64,000 bases of DNA. Source: Ariolimax columbianus. Taxonomy: Eukaryota; Mollusca; Gastropoda; Stylommatophora; Arionidae. The stretch lies in contig JAVGWX010000025.1 in assembly GCA_036924085.1 (NCBI GenBank), positions 26,279,488 through 26,343,487 of the forward strand. The letters are read 5' to 3'. Made by a program: the position numbers and the translations under genes. Each line of letters opens with the position of its first letter. Position 1 is the stretch's first letter. This document shows positions 1 to 10,411 of this stretch, in pieces. Below the pieces are notes generated by a model that had not been told where the DNA came from, did not search any database, and worked only from the letters and a program-made list of their open reading frames with translations.

Positions 1-140
1 CGCTGTTCCGGCATTAACTCTGACCCGCGCGGAGCACGGGAAAGGTGACTATTGACAGTTGTTCAGGTGTAGAATGGATTTGTTAGGTTAGGTATACCTG
101 TATAAAAGTGAGTGTGTGAGTTGGGAATAGTTTAGTGAGA

Positions 141-146
141 AATAAA
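141..146 (+). promoter_or_regulatory. Polyadenylation signal of LTR-like element
   Basis: AATAAA in the context GAGAAATAAAGAATTTGT. The same context is found in the minus-strand copy (38824-38829). It is lost in the copy at 60741-62003, where the aligned bases read AAAACTAAATTTG. The position before a GT-rich stretch fits an LTR R region. A TATAAAAG motif lies just upstream at 101-108. Confidence 0.45.
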
Positions 147-195
147 GAATTTGTGTATCAGAGTTGTGTTTTGTCTTGTGTTAGATCATTGAGGT

Positions 196-2311
196 TTAGG
201 TGTGTTAGTTGAAGAGCAGCCTTAGGTGTGTTAGTTGAAGAGCAGCCTTAGGTGTGTTAGTTGAAGAGCAGCCTTATGTGTGTTAGTTGAAGAGCAGCCT
301 TAGGTGTGTTAGTTGAAGAGCAGCCTTATGTGTGTTAGTTGAAGAGCAGCCTTAGGTGTGTTAGTTGAAGAGCAGCCTTATGTGTGTTAGTTGAAGAGCA
401 GCCTTAGGTGTGTTAGTTGAAGAGCAGCCTTAGGTGTGTTAGTTGAAGAGCAGCCTTAGGTGTGTTAGTTGAAGAGCAGCCCTAGGTGTGTTAGTTGAAG
501 AGCAGCCCTAGGTGTGTTAGTTGAAGAGCAGCCCTAGGTGTGTTAGTTGAAGAGCAGCCTTAGGTGTGTTAGTTGAAGAGCAGCCTTAGGTGTGTTAGTT
601 GAAGAGCAGCCTTAGGTGTGTTAGTTGAAGAGCAGCCTTAGGTGTGTTAGTTGAAGAGCAGCCTTAGGTGTGTTAGTTGAAGAGCAGCCCTAGGTGTGTT
701 AGTTGAAGAGCAGCCCTAGGTGTGTTAGTTGAAGAGCAGCCCTAGGTGTGTTAGTTGAAGAGCAGCCTTAGGTGTGTTAGTTGAAGAGCAGCCTTAGGTG
801 TGTTAGTTGAAGAGCAGCCTTAGGTGTGTTAGTTGAAGAGCAGCCTTAGGTGTGTTAGTTGAAGAGCAGCCTTAGGTGTGTTAGTTGAAGAGCAGCCTTA
901 GGTGTGTTAGTTGAAGAGCAGCCTTAGGTGTGTTAGTTGAAGAGCAGCCTTAGGTGTGTTAGTTGAAGAGCAGCCCTAGGTGTGTTAGTTGAAGAGCAGC
1001 CCTAGGTGTGTTAGTTGAAGAGCAGCCTTAGGTGTGTTAGTTGAAGAGCAGCCTTAGGTGTGTTAGTTGAAGAGCAGCCTTAGGTGTGTTAGTTGAAGAG
1101 CAGCCTTAGGTGTGTTAGTTGAAGAGCAGCCTTAGGTGTGTTAGTTGAAGAGCAGCCTTAGGTGTGTTAGTTGAAGAGCAGCCCTAGGTGTGTTAGTTGA
1201 AGAGCAGCCCTAGGTGTGTTAGTTGAAGAGCAGCCCTAGGTGTGTTAGTTGAAGAGCAGCCTTAGGTGTGTTAGTTGAAGAGCAGCCTTAGGTGTGTTAG
1301 TTGAAGAGCAGCCTTAGGTGTGTTAGTTGAAGAGCAGCCTTAGGTGTGTTAGTTGAAGAGCAGCCCTAGGTGTGTTAGTTGAAGAGCAGCCTTAGGTGTG
1401 TTAGTTGAAGAGCAGCCTTAGGTGTGTTAGTTGAAGAGCAGCCTTAGGTGTGTTAGTTGAAGAGCAGCCTTAGGTGTGTTAGTTGAAGAGCAGCCCTAGG
1501 TGTGTTAGTTGAAGAGCAGCCTTAGGTGTGTTAGTTGAAGAGCAGCCTTAGGTGTGTTAGTTGAAGAGCAGCCTTAGGTGTGTTAGTTGAAGAGCAGCCT
1601 TAGGTGTGTTAGTTGAAGAGCAGCCTTAGGTGTGTTAGTTGAAGAGCAGCCCTAGGTGTGTTAGTTGAAGAGCAGCCTTAGGTGTGTTAGTTGAAGAGCA
1701 GCCTTAGGTGTGTTAGTTGAAGAGCAGCCTTAGGTGTGTTAGTTGAAGAGCAGCCTTAGGTGTGTTAGTTGAAGAGCAGCCTTAGGTGTGTTAGTTGAAG
1801 AGCAGCCCTAGGTGTGTTAGTTGAAGAGCAGCCTTAGGTGTGTTAGTTGAAGAGCAGCCTTAGGTGTGTTAGTTGAAGAGCAGCCTTAGGTGTGTTAGTT
1901 GAAGAGCAGCCCTAGGTGTGTTAGTTGAAGAGCAGCCTTAGGTGTGTTAGTTGAAGAGCAGCCTTAGGTGTGTTAGTTGAAGAGCAGCCTTAGGTGTGTT
2001 AGTTGAAGAGCAGCCTTAGGTGTGTTAGTTGAAGAGCAGCCTTAGGTGTGTTAGTTGAAGAGCAGCCCTAGGTGTGTTAGTTGAAGAGCAGCCTTAGGTG
2101 TGTTAGTTGAAGAGCAGCCTTAGGTGTGTTAGTTGAAGAGCAGCCTTAGGTGTGTTAGTTGAAGAGCAGCCCTAGGTGTGTTAGTTGAAGAGCAGCCTTA
2201 GGTGTGTTAGTTGAAGAGCAGCCCTAGGTGTGTTAGTTGAAGAGCAGCCTTAGGTGTGTTAGTTGAAGAGCAGCCTTAGGTGTGTTAGTTGAAGAGCAGC
2301 CTTAGGTGTGT
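196..2311 (+). repeat. 26-bp minisatellite, about 81 copies, inside LTR-like element
   Basis: The unit starts TTAGGTGTGTTAGTTGAAGA and ends GCAGCC. Units differ mainly at two sites: GCCTTAGG versus GCCCTAGG, and TTAGG versus TTATG in several early units. The CCC variants recur in short runs, so blocks of several units have been duplicated together. The other copies of the host element carry a single related segment here (AGGTGTGTAGACGAAGTGCT in the 61-kb copy), so the array is an expansion of the element's own sequence. Confidence 0.95.
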
Positions 2312-2805
2312 AAATGTGATAGAGCAAGACATTGTCTCCTCTGCTCTATTTGCAATGGCAATAATTATTGATGAAGCTTTGCAATCTGGATGTGACACTC
2401 TTAATGACATGATTTGTCTCGGAGTCATAAGACTGAACTGAAATGTCATATTCGTGTATTTTCCATGGACAAAGATAACGAGTTCTATTTTGGGCAAAGA
2501 GAGTTAAAAGACAATCTGGCCATGTGTGTTTCTCTGTTTCTCTCAATGTTGCTTCCCAGATAATTAACATAATTGCACTTCTTTACTTATCTGACCAATT
2601 AATGTTTATTTTTTATTTTTTATTTTCATCGGCTGAATTTTTTCCCCACTATCCTGTAATGCTGCATTTGTTGCCTGGTTTATTAGTCTGTTTTATTTTG
2701 TGCATGTCCTGTTGATTCTGCAACATGTCTATCAGCAACGGAAACGAGGTCTTCAGGTGTTTATTAAATGCTCAACGAATCTCCGGTTGTGTTTGCGTAT
2801 ACCAT
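2312..2805. other. No recognised feature
   Basis: The first 30 bases or so are the end of the LTR-like element. The rest is AT-rich with short open frames on both strands that resemble no family I know. No splice-like or coding structure is convincing. Confidence 0.5.
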
Positions 2806-3216
2806 CTGCTTTGACGAATCACTCTTTACATGAACATGTATAAGTTTGTTGGAGATTGACGCATCACTCATTACATGACCGTGTAAAAGTTTGTTGGAGA
2901 TTGACGCATCACTCATTACATGACCGTGTAAAAGTTTGTTGGAGATTGACGCATCACTCATTACATGACCGTGTAAAAGTTTGTTGGAGATTGACGCATC
3001 ACTCATTACATGACCGTGTAAAAGTTTGTTGGAGATTGACGCATCACTCATTACATGACCGTGTAAAAGTTTGTTGGAGATTGACGCATCACTCATTACA
3101 TGACCGTGTAAAAGTTTGTTGGAGATTGACGCATCACTCATTACATGACCGTGTAAAAGTTTGTTGGAGATTGACGCATCACTCATTACATGACCATGTA
3201 AAAGTTTGTTGGAGAT
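2806..3216. repeat. 45-bp minisatellite, about 9 copies
   Basis: The unit includes GTTGGAGATTGACGCATCAC followed by TCATTACATGACCGTGTAAA and AGTTT. The first copy (about 2806-2850) is diverged and the last reads CATG instead of CGTG. The unit is 15 codons long and so stays open in several frames on both strands. These frames are artefacts of the period, not genes. Confidence 0.95.
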
Positions 3217-3420
3217 AGTAAACTACTTTGTCTGTTTTCAGTTGTATCTGTAAATTTGGGTCTGCCAATTTTCATTTTTGAACTATCTTTCATTGAAATA
3301 TTGTAATATTCTTTGTTTGTATGTAGTATTTCATAACGTCTCAGTATCTTCTAACATGTGTATGATCTATACTATCAAATATATTTTTACAAATATTTCA
3401 AGTGCATATATAGAACTGCA

Positions 3421-3681
3421 GGGGACGGCGTGGGCTAGTGGTTAAGTGACACGGCTCACAACCGGGAGGTACTGGGTTCGATCCTCATCACAACACAGGC
3501 TGTTACCCCGTAGAAAAAAAAACCCTACAAAATGCAGCAGGAAGCAGACATTTGCATAACATGCATGCTGAAGTCGGATGCACTGGGCCGACAGGCGCAA
3601 AATAAATTCCACAGTGCAACGCACACCGCCTTGTGGTTTTAGAGAAATCAGGCGAATGCAAATAAATATATATATATATAA
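3421..3681 (+). mobile_element. tRNA-derived SINE
   Basis: The head has an A-box-like GTGGGCTAGTGGTTAAG and a B-box GGGTTCGATCC at tRNA spacing. The anticodon-loop equivalent CTCACAA would carry CAC (Val). The acceptor stem does not pair, so this is not a functional tRNA gene. A tRNA-unrelated body of about 150 bp follows and ends in an AT-rich TATATA microsatellite tail (about 3666-3681), as SINE tails often do. Confidence 0.75.
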
Positions 3682-3856
3682 GTATTTACATTTCATGTTA
3701 ATACTCTAGGATCATTCTAATCGTTGCCATTTGATTACTGCAATATCTTTCTGCCCTGAATCCTAATTGTTCGTATTTATGATAAGTATGATGATATGCA
3801 TCACATCTAATGAAGCGATCCTTAAAGTCACGTCCTTCCATGTCAATTGAACTAAT

Positions 3857-4243
3857 TCAGTGCAGGTTTGAACTCTTTTCTATGCCGGTCAAAAGCGGAA
3901 AGTTGTCTTGCACTAACCTACCCAAAACGCAAATGTTCATGAATAATAGTTTTCACCGTACCCAGACAAAGACATGCCTCTTGTGCAATTTCCCGACAGG
4001 TAATGCGTCGATTTTCCAGAATAAGGCGTTCCACAATCTGGATATTCACTGAAATAACTCTGGTGGGTTAGGAGCCAGCACGGCCAGAATCATCACTCAC
4101 GGATGTACGGCCTTCTCTAAAACGTTTACACCATTCAAATGCCCTAATGCGGCCTTGTCTCATCGCCGTAGTGTGATTACTAATTTCGGCAGGTTTCACG
4201 CTTCTTTTCACAAAAAAAACGGCATCACAGTACGTTGTTCCAT
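3857..4243 (-). pseudogene. mariner-family transposase N-terminal (HTH) fragment
   Basis: Minus-strand reading starts at an ATG at 4243 (MEQRTVMPFF) and, across frame breaks, gives the mariner HTH_48-type domain: KPAEISNHTTAMRQGR, then RAFEWCKRFREGRTSV, then RRITCREIAQEACLCLGTVK and TIIHEHLRFG. These match the first and second helix-turn-helix regions of mariner/Tc1 transposases. There are stops after FFL and within the linker, and no catalytic domain follows, so it is an inactive 5' fragment. It differs in sequence from the copies at 5634 and 47243. Confidence 0.7.
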
Positions 4244-4300
4244 GCAAGCACTAACAGTGTTGTTCGCCATTTCTATTTATATGTCTTGGTTCGCCCTTTG

Positions 4301-4348
4301 CAAGTGACTCGCCCATGGCAAGTGACTCGCCCATGGCAAGTGACCCAC
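4301..4348. repeat. 18-bp direct repeat, about 2.6 copies
   Basis: CAAGTGACTCGCCCATGG occurs twice and then as the diverged CAAGTGACCCACC. Confidence 0.85.
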
Positions 4349-4553
4349 CTAGCAGTAATATGACAAGTGCCCCTAACTAATGATAGTAGTTCCAGCATAC
4401 TATAACCCATTCGGGTAGAACTAGAATAAAAAGTATCGGTTTGATTTGAACGCCCTTCGCATATACCAACGACCAACCAATAGACACAAGAAAGTCTCTT
4501 AACGTCTATGTGCTATAATATATATATACCAACGACATGGGAAATTAAGACGC

Positions 4554-4703
4554 TGGTCAGGCACAGAATAATGGTCAGGACGTCGCGTCAGGCACAGAAT
4601 AATGGTCAGGACGTCGCGTCAGGCACAGCATACTGGTCAGGACGTCGCTTCAGGCACAGCATACTGGTCAGGACGTCGCTTCAGGCACACCATACTTGCA
4701 AGA
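4554..4703. repeat. 31-bp minisatellite, about 5 copies
   Basis: The unit begins GGTCAGGACGTCGCGTCAGG and continues with CACAGAATAAT. The later units carry GCTTCAGG and GCATACT variants. The array abuts the next one at about 4706. Confidence 0.9.
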
Positions 4704-4705
4704 CC

Positions 4706-5430
4706 TCTCTGTGACACCCTAAGACTAGAGTTCTCTGTGACACCGAAAGACAAGAGCTCTATGTGACACCGAAAGACAAGAGCTCTATGTGACACCGAAA
4801 GACAAGAGCTCTATGTGACACCGAAAGACAAGAGCTCTCTGTGACACCGAAAGACAAGAGCTCTATGTGACACCGAAAGACAAGAGCTCTCTGTGACACC
4901 GAAAGACAAGAGCTCTCTGTGACACCGAAAGACAAGAGCTCTATGTGACACCGAAAGACAAGAGCTCTATGTGACACCGAAAGACAAGAGCTCTCTGTGA
5001 CACCGAAAGACAAGAGCTCTATGTGACACCGAAAGACAAGAGCTCTATGTGACACCGAAAGACAAGAGCTCTATGTGACACCGAAAGACAAGAGCTCTAT
5101 GTGACACCGAAAGACAAGAGCTCTCTGTGACACCGAAAGACAAGAGCTCTATGTGACACCGAAAGACAAGAGCTCTCTGTGACACCGAAAGACAAGAGCT
5201 CTATGTGACACCGAAAGACAAGAGCTCTCTGTGACACCGAAAGACAAGAGCTCTCTGTGACACCGAAAGACAAGAGCTCTATGTGACACCGAAAGACAAG
5301 AGCTCTATGTGACACCGAAAGACAAGAGCTCTCTGTGACACCGAAAGACAAGAGCTCTCTGTGACACCGAAAGACAAGAGCTCTATGTGACACCGAAAGA
5401 CAAGAGCTCTCTGTGACACCGAAAGACAAG
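4706..5430. repeat. 26-bp minisatellite, about 28 copies
   Basis: The unit includes TGTGACACCGAAAGACAAGA and GCTCT(A/C). Every unit carries the palindrome AGAGCTCT. The A/C dimorphism is distributed irregularly. The first unit (ACCCTAAGACTAGAG) is diverged. Long minus-strand frames through the array are period artefacts. Confidence 0.95.
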
Positions 5431-5633
5431 TGCAGTAGAATCAAATACAAATAAAAGAAAGTAGAAGATACTGTGAACATTGTGGCAGACCTGCTGGATC
5501 AAAGAACAAACGTTCGCATGCTCTAATTTGATAACGAAGTTATGTTTTTCTTTATCTCCCTCACTATCTTTCTCTCTCTCTTAGCTTTTGTGTGTATAAA
5601 CATATATATATATATATTTATAATATTTATATA

Positions 5634-6855
5634 CTAGGCGTGTTCAAATGAAACAGGAACGAAATGCACCAAGTGAATATACGTACGATGCGCATGGTGA
5701 CGTCAATGTTTGTGAAAATAGCAAAGTTTGCAAAATTTCATTATCCTCCGACTCATAGTTTCCTCAGCAGACCGTTGAGAACATGGTTAGTGTGATACGG
5801 AATCCGTCCAGAGTTGATCAGCGAGCGGTGATTCGGTTTCTAGCAGCAGAAGTATGTCCACCAGTTGACTTTCATCGCAGAACCCAGACAGTGTATGGTA
5901 ACAAATGTGCGTCGAGGACGTGAGTTAACGAAAGAACTTCCGATACCAGGTCAGGCGGATTAATATACGTCAGAAGATTCGGGTGGACCATCGCTACTTC
6001 GCTGTGTCGCTAGGGGCAGTTCAAATGGTGGTTAGCCAGAAACTCAAGTATCGGAAGGTGTGTTCACAATGGGTACCTCGGTTGTTGGCCAACCACCATA
6101 AGGAAGAACGCATGGGATGGAGTTTGAACCACTTGCTGCGAAACGAAGAGGAGGGGATTCGATTTTTTGTTGCGCCAAGTAACAGGTAATGAATCGTGGT
6201 GCCACCACTTTGAGCCAAATTGTCAAACTGGCAGCATGCAATGGAAATATATCGGATCACCGAAACAATCAAGTCACACATTTCCGCTGGTAAGGTTACG
6301 CTGACAGCGTTTGTTGACCATGAGGGACTTTTGTTGGTAGACTTTAAAGAACCTGGCGTGATCATCAATGCCATCCGCTACAACGACACACAAGACAAGC
6401 TGCATACATCAATCAAGAATAAACGACCAGGCATGATTTCGCGAGGTGTGATTCTGTGGCACGACAATGCGCGTTCACGTGTCGCGAACATTGTTCAGAA
6501 AGCGTTAGCACAGAAAAGGTGGGAAGTACTGCCACACCCATCATATAGCCCCGATCTGTCCCCTTGTAACTTCCATTTGTTCGGACCCCTAATAAAAACA
6601 TTTCTGAAGGGACAAAGATTCAACCCCGATGGCCTCGGTGACCAAGTGGTTCAAAGAGCAACCAAAGTCATTTTATTTCGCCGTCTACCCAAGCGGTGGG
6701 ATGCGTGCCTGAGAGCCTATGGCGACTTTCTCAAACTAATCCCGTGGCATGTTTGCTTTATAATAATTGTTATATTTAATTATGCGACATTAGATGATGT
6801 AACTTTCATATGTTTGTAATGAAGCACTGGGTTCGGTTTCATTTGAACACGCCTC
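5634..6855 (+). mobile_element. mariner DNA transposon, both ends present, inactive
   Basis: Terminal inverted repeats are visible: left AGGCGTGTTCAAATGAAAC (from 5636) and right its complement ending ...GAACACGCCT, with only a base or two differing near the tips. A TA precedes the left end, as expected for mariner target duplication. On the right the equivalent dinucleotide reads TG, one mutation away. Length about 1.2 kb is normal for the family. The transposase inside is broken (see next entry). A related 5' end is found at 47243. Confidence 0.85.
5783..6819 (+). pseudogene. mariner (D,D34D) transposase pseudogene
   Basis: Cut-and-paste transposase of the Tc1/mariner superfamily. The start (MVSVIRNPSRVDQRAVIRFL) is at 5783. 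Segments in order: N-terminal HTH; VCSQWVPRLLANHHKEERM linker; the first catalytic region, which reads VTGNESW in place of VTGDESW-type; KVTLTAFVDHEGLLLVDFKE; the second catalytic motif HDNARSR; and SPDLSPCNFHLFGPL, where the third catalytic Asp of SPCDFHLF is Asn. There are exactly 34 residues between the second and third positions. Several frameshifts and stops lie between about 5900 and 6220, while the last 199 codons (6220-6819) are open. With two catalytic Asp residues lost it cannot be active. Confidence 0.85.
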
Positions 6856-6884
6856 GTGTGCGTGTGTGGGTGTATATATGTATA

Positions 6885-7431
6885 TACAGCTGTCCATCGT
6901 TGTCGATGAGGACCGCCGACATCATCCTTGTCACAAATTTCCCTGTTGGGTGTGGGTGCGCATGTTGCTGAACAGGCCTATGAGGGCACGAAAACATCTG
7001 CTACATATCGGGCACACGAGGTTTGTGGAAGGGGATGGTGTTCCCGCAGTTCGGGATTTCCGGGTCACGCGTCTGCTCTGGGCTTCCACAACACGGTCGT
7101 CTTCGTCGGTAGCTACACCCGATTTGACTGCGCTTCTCCAGTCAGATCTGTTTTGCGCAAGACATTCTCAGGTGTCGATGTCTATCTGGCAACTTTTCAG
7201 TGAGTCCTTCAGACCGTCTTTAAAACGTTTCTTTGGGCGCCATCTCTCGCGCCATCCCTCTCTCAGCTCGCCGTAGAAAAGCTGTTTTGGGAGCCGCTCG
7301 TCTGACATACGGACGATGTCTCCGGCCCATCCTAGTCGTGCTTTTTTTAGCAGTGCATGGATGCTGGGCATGTTAGCCCTCGAGAGAACCTCGATGCCAG
7401 TGACACAATCTTGCCATCGGATGATATACAT
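6885..7431 (-). pseudogene. LINE (family B) 3' end: RT C-terminus plus zinc-finger-like motif
   Basis: Minus-strand reading starts IIRWQDCVTGIEVLSRANMP and continues WAGDIVRMSDERLPKQL and YGELREGW, the C-terminal domain after the thumb of an endonuclease/RT LINE. Further on is CPICSRCFRALIGLF followed by SNMRTH, a C2H2-like finger in which the first His is Asn. The fragment begins abruptly at the RWQD motif, so it is 5'-truncated, and frame breaks follow after about 7168. It is the same family as the pseudogene at 21879-24760. Confidence 0.7.
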
Positions 7432-7804
7432 ATAATGTTACACAACTTGCTATTTTAGAAGGAATGGTCCGAAAAAAGGTATTAACTGAGTGAATAACTC
7501 GGTTGTTTGGTTGTTTCTTTTTAATTGGGGGGGGGGGGGTGTGTTGTTATAGACATGTTTTCCTCCATTTCTATGACGTCATGGCTTGGCGCCGAGCGTG
7601 CCTGACAACCAACAATAACAGCGTCAGCGATGATAATCTCAGAAGAGAGTGAGCACGTGCAAGCCACAGAGGTCAGCAGTTGTCGTCCTTGGCCCGTGGT
7701 GGAAAACACTGCGCGTTATAAAGAGGAAGTGTAGCCGGAATCACGTTAATGTATATTCCAAAAATGGTAGACATGCAAATCTGTCGGCAGAAACGGCAAG
7801 TTAG
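7432..7804. other. No recognised gene; G13 homopolymer
   Basis: A run of 13 G lies at 7527-7539. I recognise nothing else here. Confidence 0.5.
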
Positions 7805-8036
7805 AAAGAAGAAGAAGTAGATGGAGGAGAGGAAGAAGATGGAGGAGAGGAAGTAGATGGAGGAGAGGAAGAAGATGGAGAAGAGGAAGAAGATGGAGGA
7901 GAGGAAGAAGATGGAGGAGAGGAAGAAGATGGAGAAGAGGAAGAAGATGGAGGAGAGGAAGAAGATGGAGAAGAGGAAGAAGATGGAGGAGAGGAAGAAG
8001 ATGGAGGAGAGGAAGAAGATGGAGGAGAGGAAGTAG
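7805..8036 (+). repeat. 18-bp purine-only minisatellite, about 13 copies
   Basis: The unit is ATGGAGGAGAGGAAGAAG with GGAGAAG and AAGTAG variants. The plus strand is almost wholly purine apart from one T per unit. Confidence 0.95.
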
Positions 8037-8277
8037 ATTGAAATTGTTATTGTTTCTTTGGTTTCATCTACATGCTTTCCTGCCCCTTCCTACTCACATA
8101 CGTAAGCCCAAGACCCCTCCTACTATTAACGATTTTATTCTGGTTTAGAAGACTCTACAGAGTGTGTATAAACCAGTTTCTTGGAGGCTAGTTTAAACGA
8201 AGTGCGAGTCCATCTTAATAGACTCAAGCACTACAGCTAAGTAGTCTCGCAGCCTGTTATGCGCCATCTCCAGCTGC

Positions 8278-8703
8278 ATACTCACGCCGCCTTTTCAACC
8301 ACAGACTCACGCCTTCTCCTGAGTCACACGTTCCTCCTGAGTCAAACGCTCAAGCCACTTTCTCAGCCACATGTTCACGCGCTCTACTGAACCAGATCCT
8401 CACGCCCCCTTTTCAACCACAGACTCACGCCCTCTCCTGAGCCACACGCTCACGCCTCGTTCTCAATCACAGACTCACGTCCCCTCTTGAGTCGCAGGTC
8501 CCCTCCGGAGAAATACCCTCACGCCACTTTCTCAGCCACATGCTCACGCGCTCTACTCAACCAAATCCTCACGCCCTCTACTCAACCAGATCCTCACGCC
8601 CTCTTCTCAACCACAGACGCACGCCCCCTTCTCAACCACAGACGCACGCCCCCTTCTCAACCACAGACGCACGCCCCCTTCTCAACCACAGACGCACGCC
8701 CCA
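8278..8703. repeat. Degenerate CTCACGCC minisatellite, ending in four exact 26-bp units
   Basis: CTCACGCC-type motifs recur every 25-30 bp among TCAACCACAGACTCACGCC and related phrases. At 8600-8703 four near-identical units of CTTCTCAACCACAGACGCAC plus GCCCCC occur. The degenerate left part and regular right part suggest recent expansion at the right edge. Confidence 0.85.
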
Positions 8704-9228
8704 ACAACACGTGAGTGACACAAGGACTATTAATATTTAGGGCGTGTATCAAACATGACCTAGTCCTCGGCTAATATGTTCTAGCTTCAAAAATTGAAAT
8801 CTCGCATGTGCTCTCTACTTATATTTCTTATTTAGAAAGAAAACCTAGAACTGTTTTGTAACTTAACCAGCAGATAGTCAAGCGACGGCGATAAGGTGGC
8901 CGTAGTACTAGAAGCTAATCGTGTTCACACATTGATACGGCAACGCCCATTAACATATTGCGACACTTTGCCAGTCAATGACCTATCGTTTTGTAGGTTA
9001 ACGAAACATGCGTGATTGGGCTTGTTAGATCTGACAGACACGTTTCATCTTACCGTGCATAGAGGTATAGTGACTGCACGTATCATTACATCCATCATTA
9101 TATCCATCTTTATATCCACGTCTTTTCTATGAGCTCTCTTCTTTCCTCCATTGGTTGGAGGTTCGGAATAATTTCTTTAATGGGTGTGGATTTCATATCC
9201 CTGTTCTGGCTTGGTTTGACTTCGTTTA
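8704..9228. other. No recognised feature
   Basis: Mixed-composition DNA with no long frame or known repeat. Just before 9228, TGGCTTGGTTTGAC may be a decayed trace of the TTGGC pentanucleotide found beside other R copies. Confidence 0.45.
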
Positions 9229-9565
9229 TTCTCAATCTCCCGCTACTGAACCCTGAAATGGCTTAAGTAGCAGAATGTAGTCCAGAGAACGGAATGCGTT
9301 GTGTTGTAGTTTACAGCTTGACTGCAATATTTGCACATTTCGGTCCAACATATCTGACTTCAGCAAACATTTTTGAGTACCGGGTTAGCATTCCCTCTTT
9401 GATCCCTTCTCCTTAGCCAGTGTGTCCTGCTGCAGCCTGTTATCCAGGATCACCACGTGGAGGTGTAGTAAAGTTTTGGCAGCTCTGATTCGCTGGCCCT
9501 GACGCTAGCAGTCATCTATGGGTCGCTGACCGCTGCAGCTCATGCGGTGCTCAGCTTCTTGATCC
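9229..9565 (+). repeat. Dispersed repeat R, copy 1
   Basis: About 340 bp beginning TTCTCAATCTCCCGCTAC and ending in GCTCAGCTTCTTGATCCC. It matches copies at 15875-16213 (+, full length), 30161-30305 (+, partial) and 53798-54058 (-, partial). Shared landmarks are AGCAGAATGTAGTCCAGAGA, ACGGAATG(C/T)GTTGTGT, GAGTACCGGGTTAGCATTCC and GTTATCCAGGATCACC. No protein domain is recognised. It may be a non-autonomous retroelement. Confidence 0.85.
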
Positions 9566-9589
9566 CTATATCCCTGTTATGATTCTGAT

Positions 9590-9783
9590 TGCGTGATTCT
9601 GGACTTTATTTATGTTGTCAAAGTCTGATTTCTGTACTGTTGCCCATGCCGCATTGCCATATTGATCTAACATACACAACATACAGCGTCTTAACAGTTC
9701 GAGCATATGCTTCCCATGACGTGCCAGCAAGTTTGGATTTTTTTAATGATGCACACAACGTTACTTTCATCGAACCTGGTTTC
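9590..9783 (-). pseudogene. Old LINE-A-like RT, thumb fragment
   Basis: Minus-strand reading KKSKLAGTSWEAYARTVKTL, then after a frame change YGNAAWATVQKSDFDNINKV, aligns with the thumb region of the family-A element at 50337-53738 (KLAGTSWGADEGILKKLY and YGIAAWTTAAKANFDKVNKL). It is probably the continuation of the RT fragment at 11346-11770, separated from it by the insertion at 9784-11337. Confidence 0.6.
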
Positions 9784-10411
9784 GTTCTTCTTTTTCTTCT
9801 TCTACTGCGTACGCGGTCAGACAGTAACCATTATTTTTTCGAAAAAAGCGGCGGTCATCCTGAGGCTGTCGCCACTGCCATAGAGCTTGTCTTGCAGTTC
9901 CACTGGTGATGGCCACATCTGCTCTCTCTGATCCTCGTATGTCGGGCAGTTCTGCAGCAGATGTTCAGCGGTCATTTTACCAGTAACGCACGGGCATTCG
10001 TCGGTACACCCTATCTTCAATTTGTTGAATAGGTGGTACCTCAGTCTATTGGGGCCAGTGCGAAGTCTGAAGACAACGACCTGCTCTCTTCGGTTCAACT
10101 GGTAATAGGCATCGTTTTTGGTGTAACCAGTATGTTCGGTTTCCCATTTGGTCATGTATCTGGCTTTGATAAGCCGTTTTGACTCTTCGTACGTCATACT
10201 GGTATCTATTTGTGGTAGCCTTGCAACTTCTTTTGCCAGTCTGTCTGCCTCCTCGTTGCCTTGGATGTTGCAGTGTGATGGGACCCATTCTACCACTACC
10301 CTTTTTGGTGCGGACTGCTGGCACAGTTTTCAGAGTGCTGCTCTTAAGTCATTAAGCTCAGTGTTTTTCTGGCTTTTTAGCGCTGTGACTACGGCGAGAG
10401 CATCTGTCAGC
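9784..10411 (-). mobile_element. LINE family A, 5'-truncated copy (RNase H and C-terminus)
   Basis: On the minus strand it encodes the end of RNase H (WVPSHCNIQGNEEADRLAKE), the YYQLNRREQVVVFRLRTG block, a Cys-rich CTDECPCVTGKMTAEHL segment and the native C-terminus ...FFEKIMVTV. The 3' tail is GCGTACGCAGTAGAAGAAGA-like, as in the other copies. It is nearly identical to 50337-53738. At 10411 the LINE stops dead inside RNase H, and the next base belongs to an rRNA-like sequence. Confidence 0.85.

Larger units (their letters stand above)
1..2345 (+). mobile_element. LTR-like dispersed repeat, copy A (3' part only)
   Basis: Bases 1-195 match the 3' third of two other copies in this window (38721-39584 on minus, 60741-62003 on plus): the shared blocks run through GGGAAAGGTGAC, the TTGTTAGGTTAGGT stretch, an AATAAAG signal and a TTAGATCATT block. 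After that block this copy has a huge 26-bp array, then resumes at about 2318 with GAGCAAGAC, as in the other copies. The window starts inside the element. The TATA box plus AATAAA layout of the family suggests an LTR, but no internal region or primer-binding site is visible, so a non-autonomous element of another kind remains possible. Confidence 0.55.

Noticed and set aside
196..2311. Telomere-like TTAGG motif in each unit of the first array
   Set aside because: TTAGG occurs once per 26-bp unit and is not itself tandem. The array sits inside a dispersed element, so it is not a telomeric tract.
3421..3500. Functional tRNA-Val gene
   Set aside because: Boxes A and B fit, but the acceptor stem does not pair and a SINE body with a TA-rich tail follows.
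7805..8036. Acidic Glu/Asp/Gly repeat protein
   Set aside because: A short 18-bp purine array with TAG stops and no start or flanking coding sequence.
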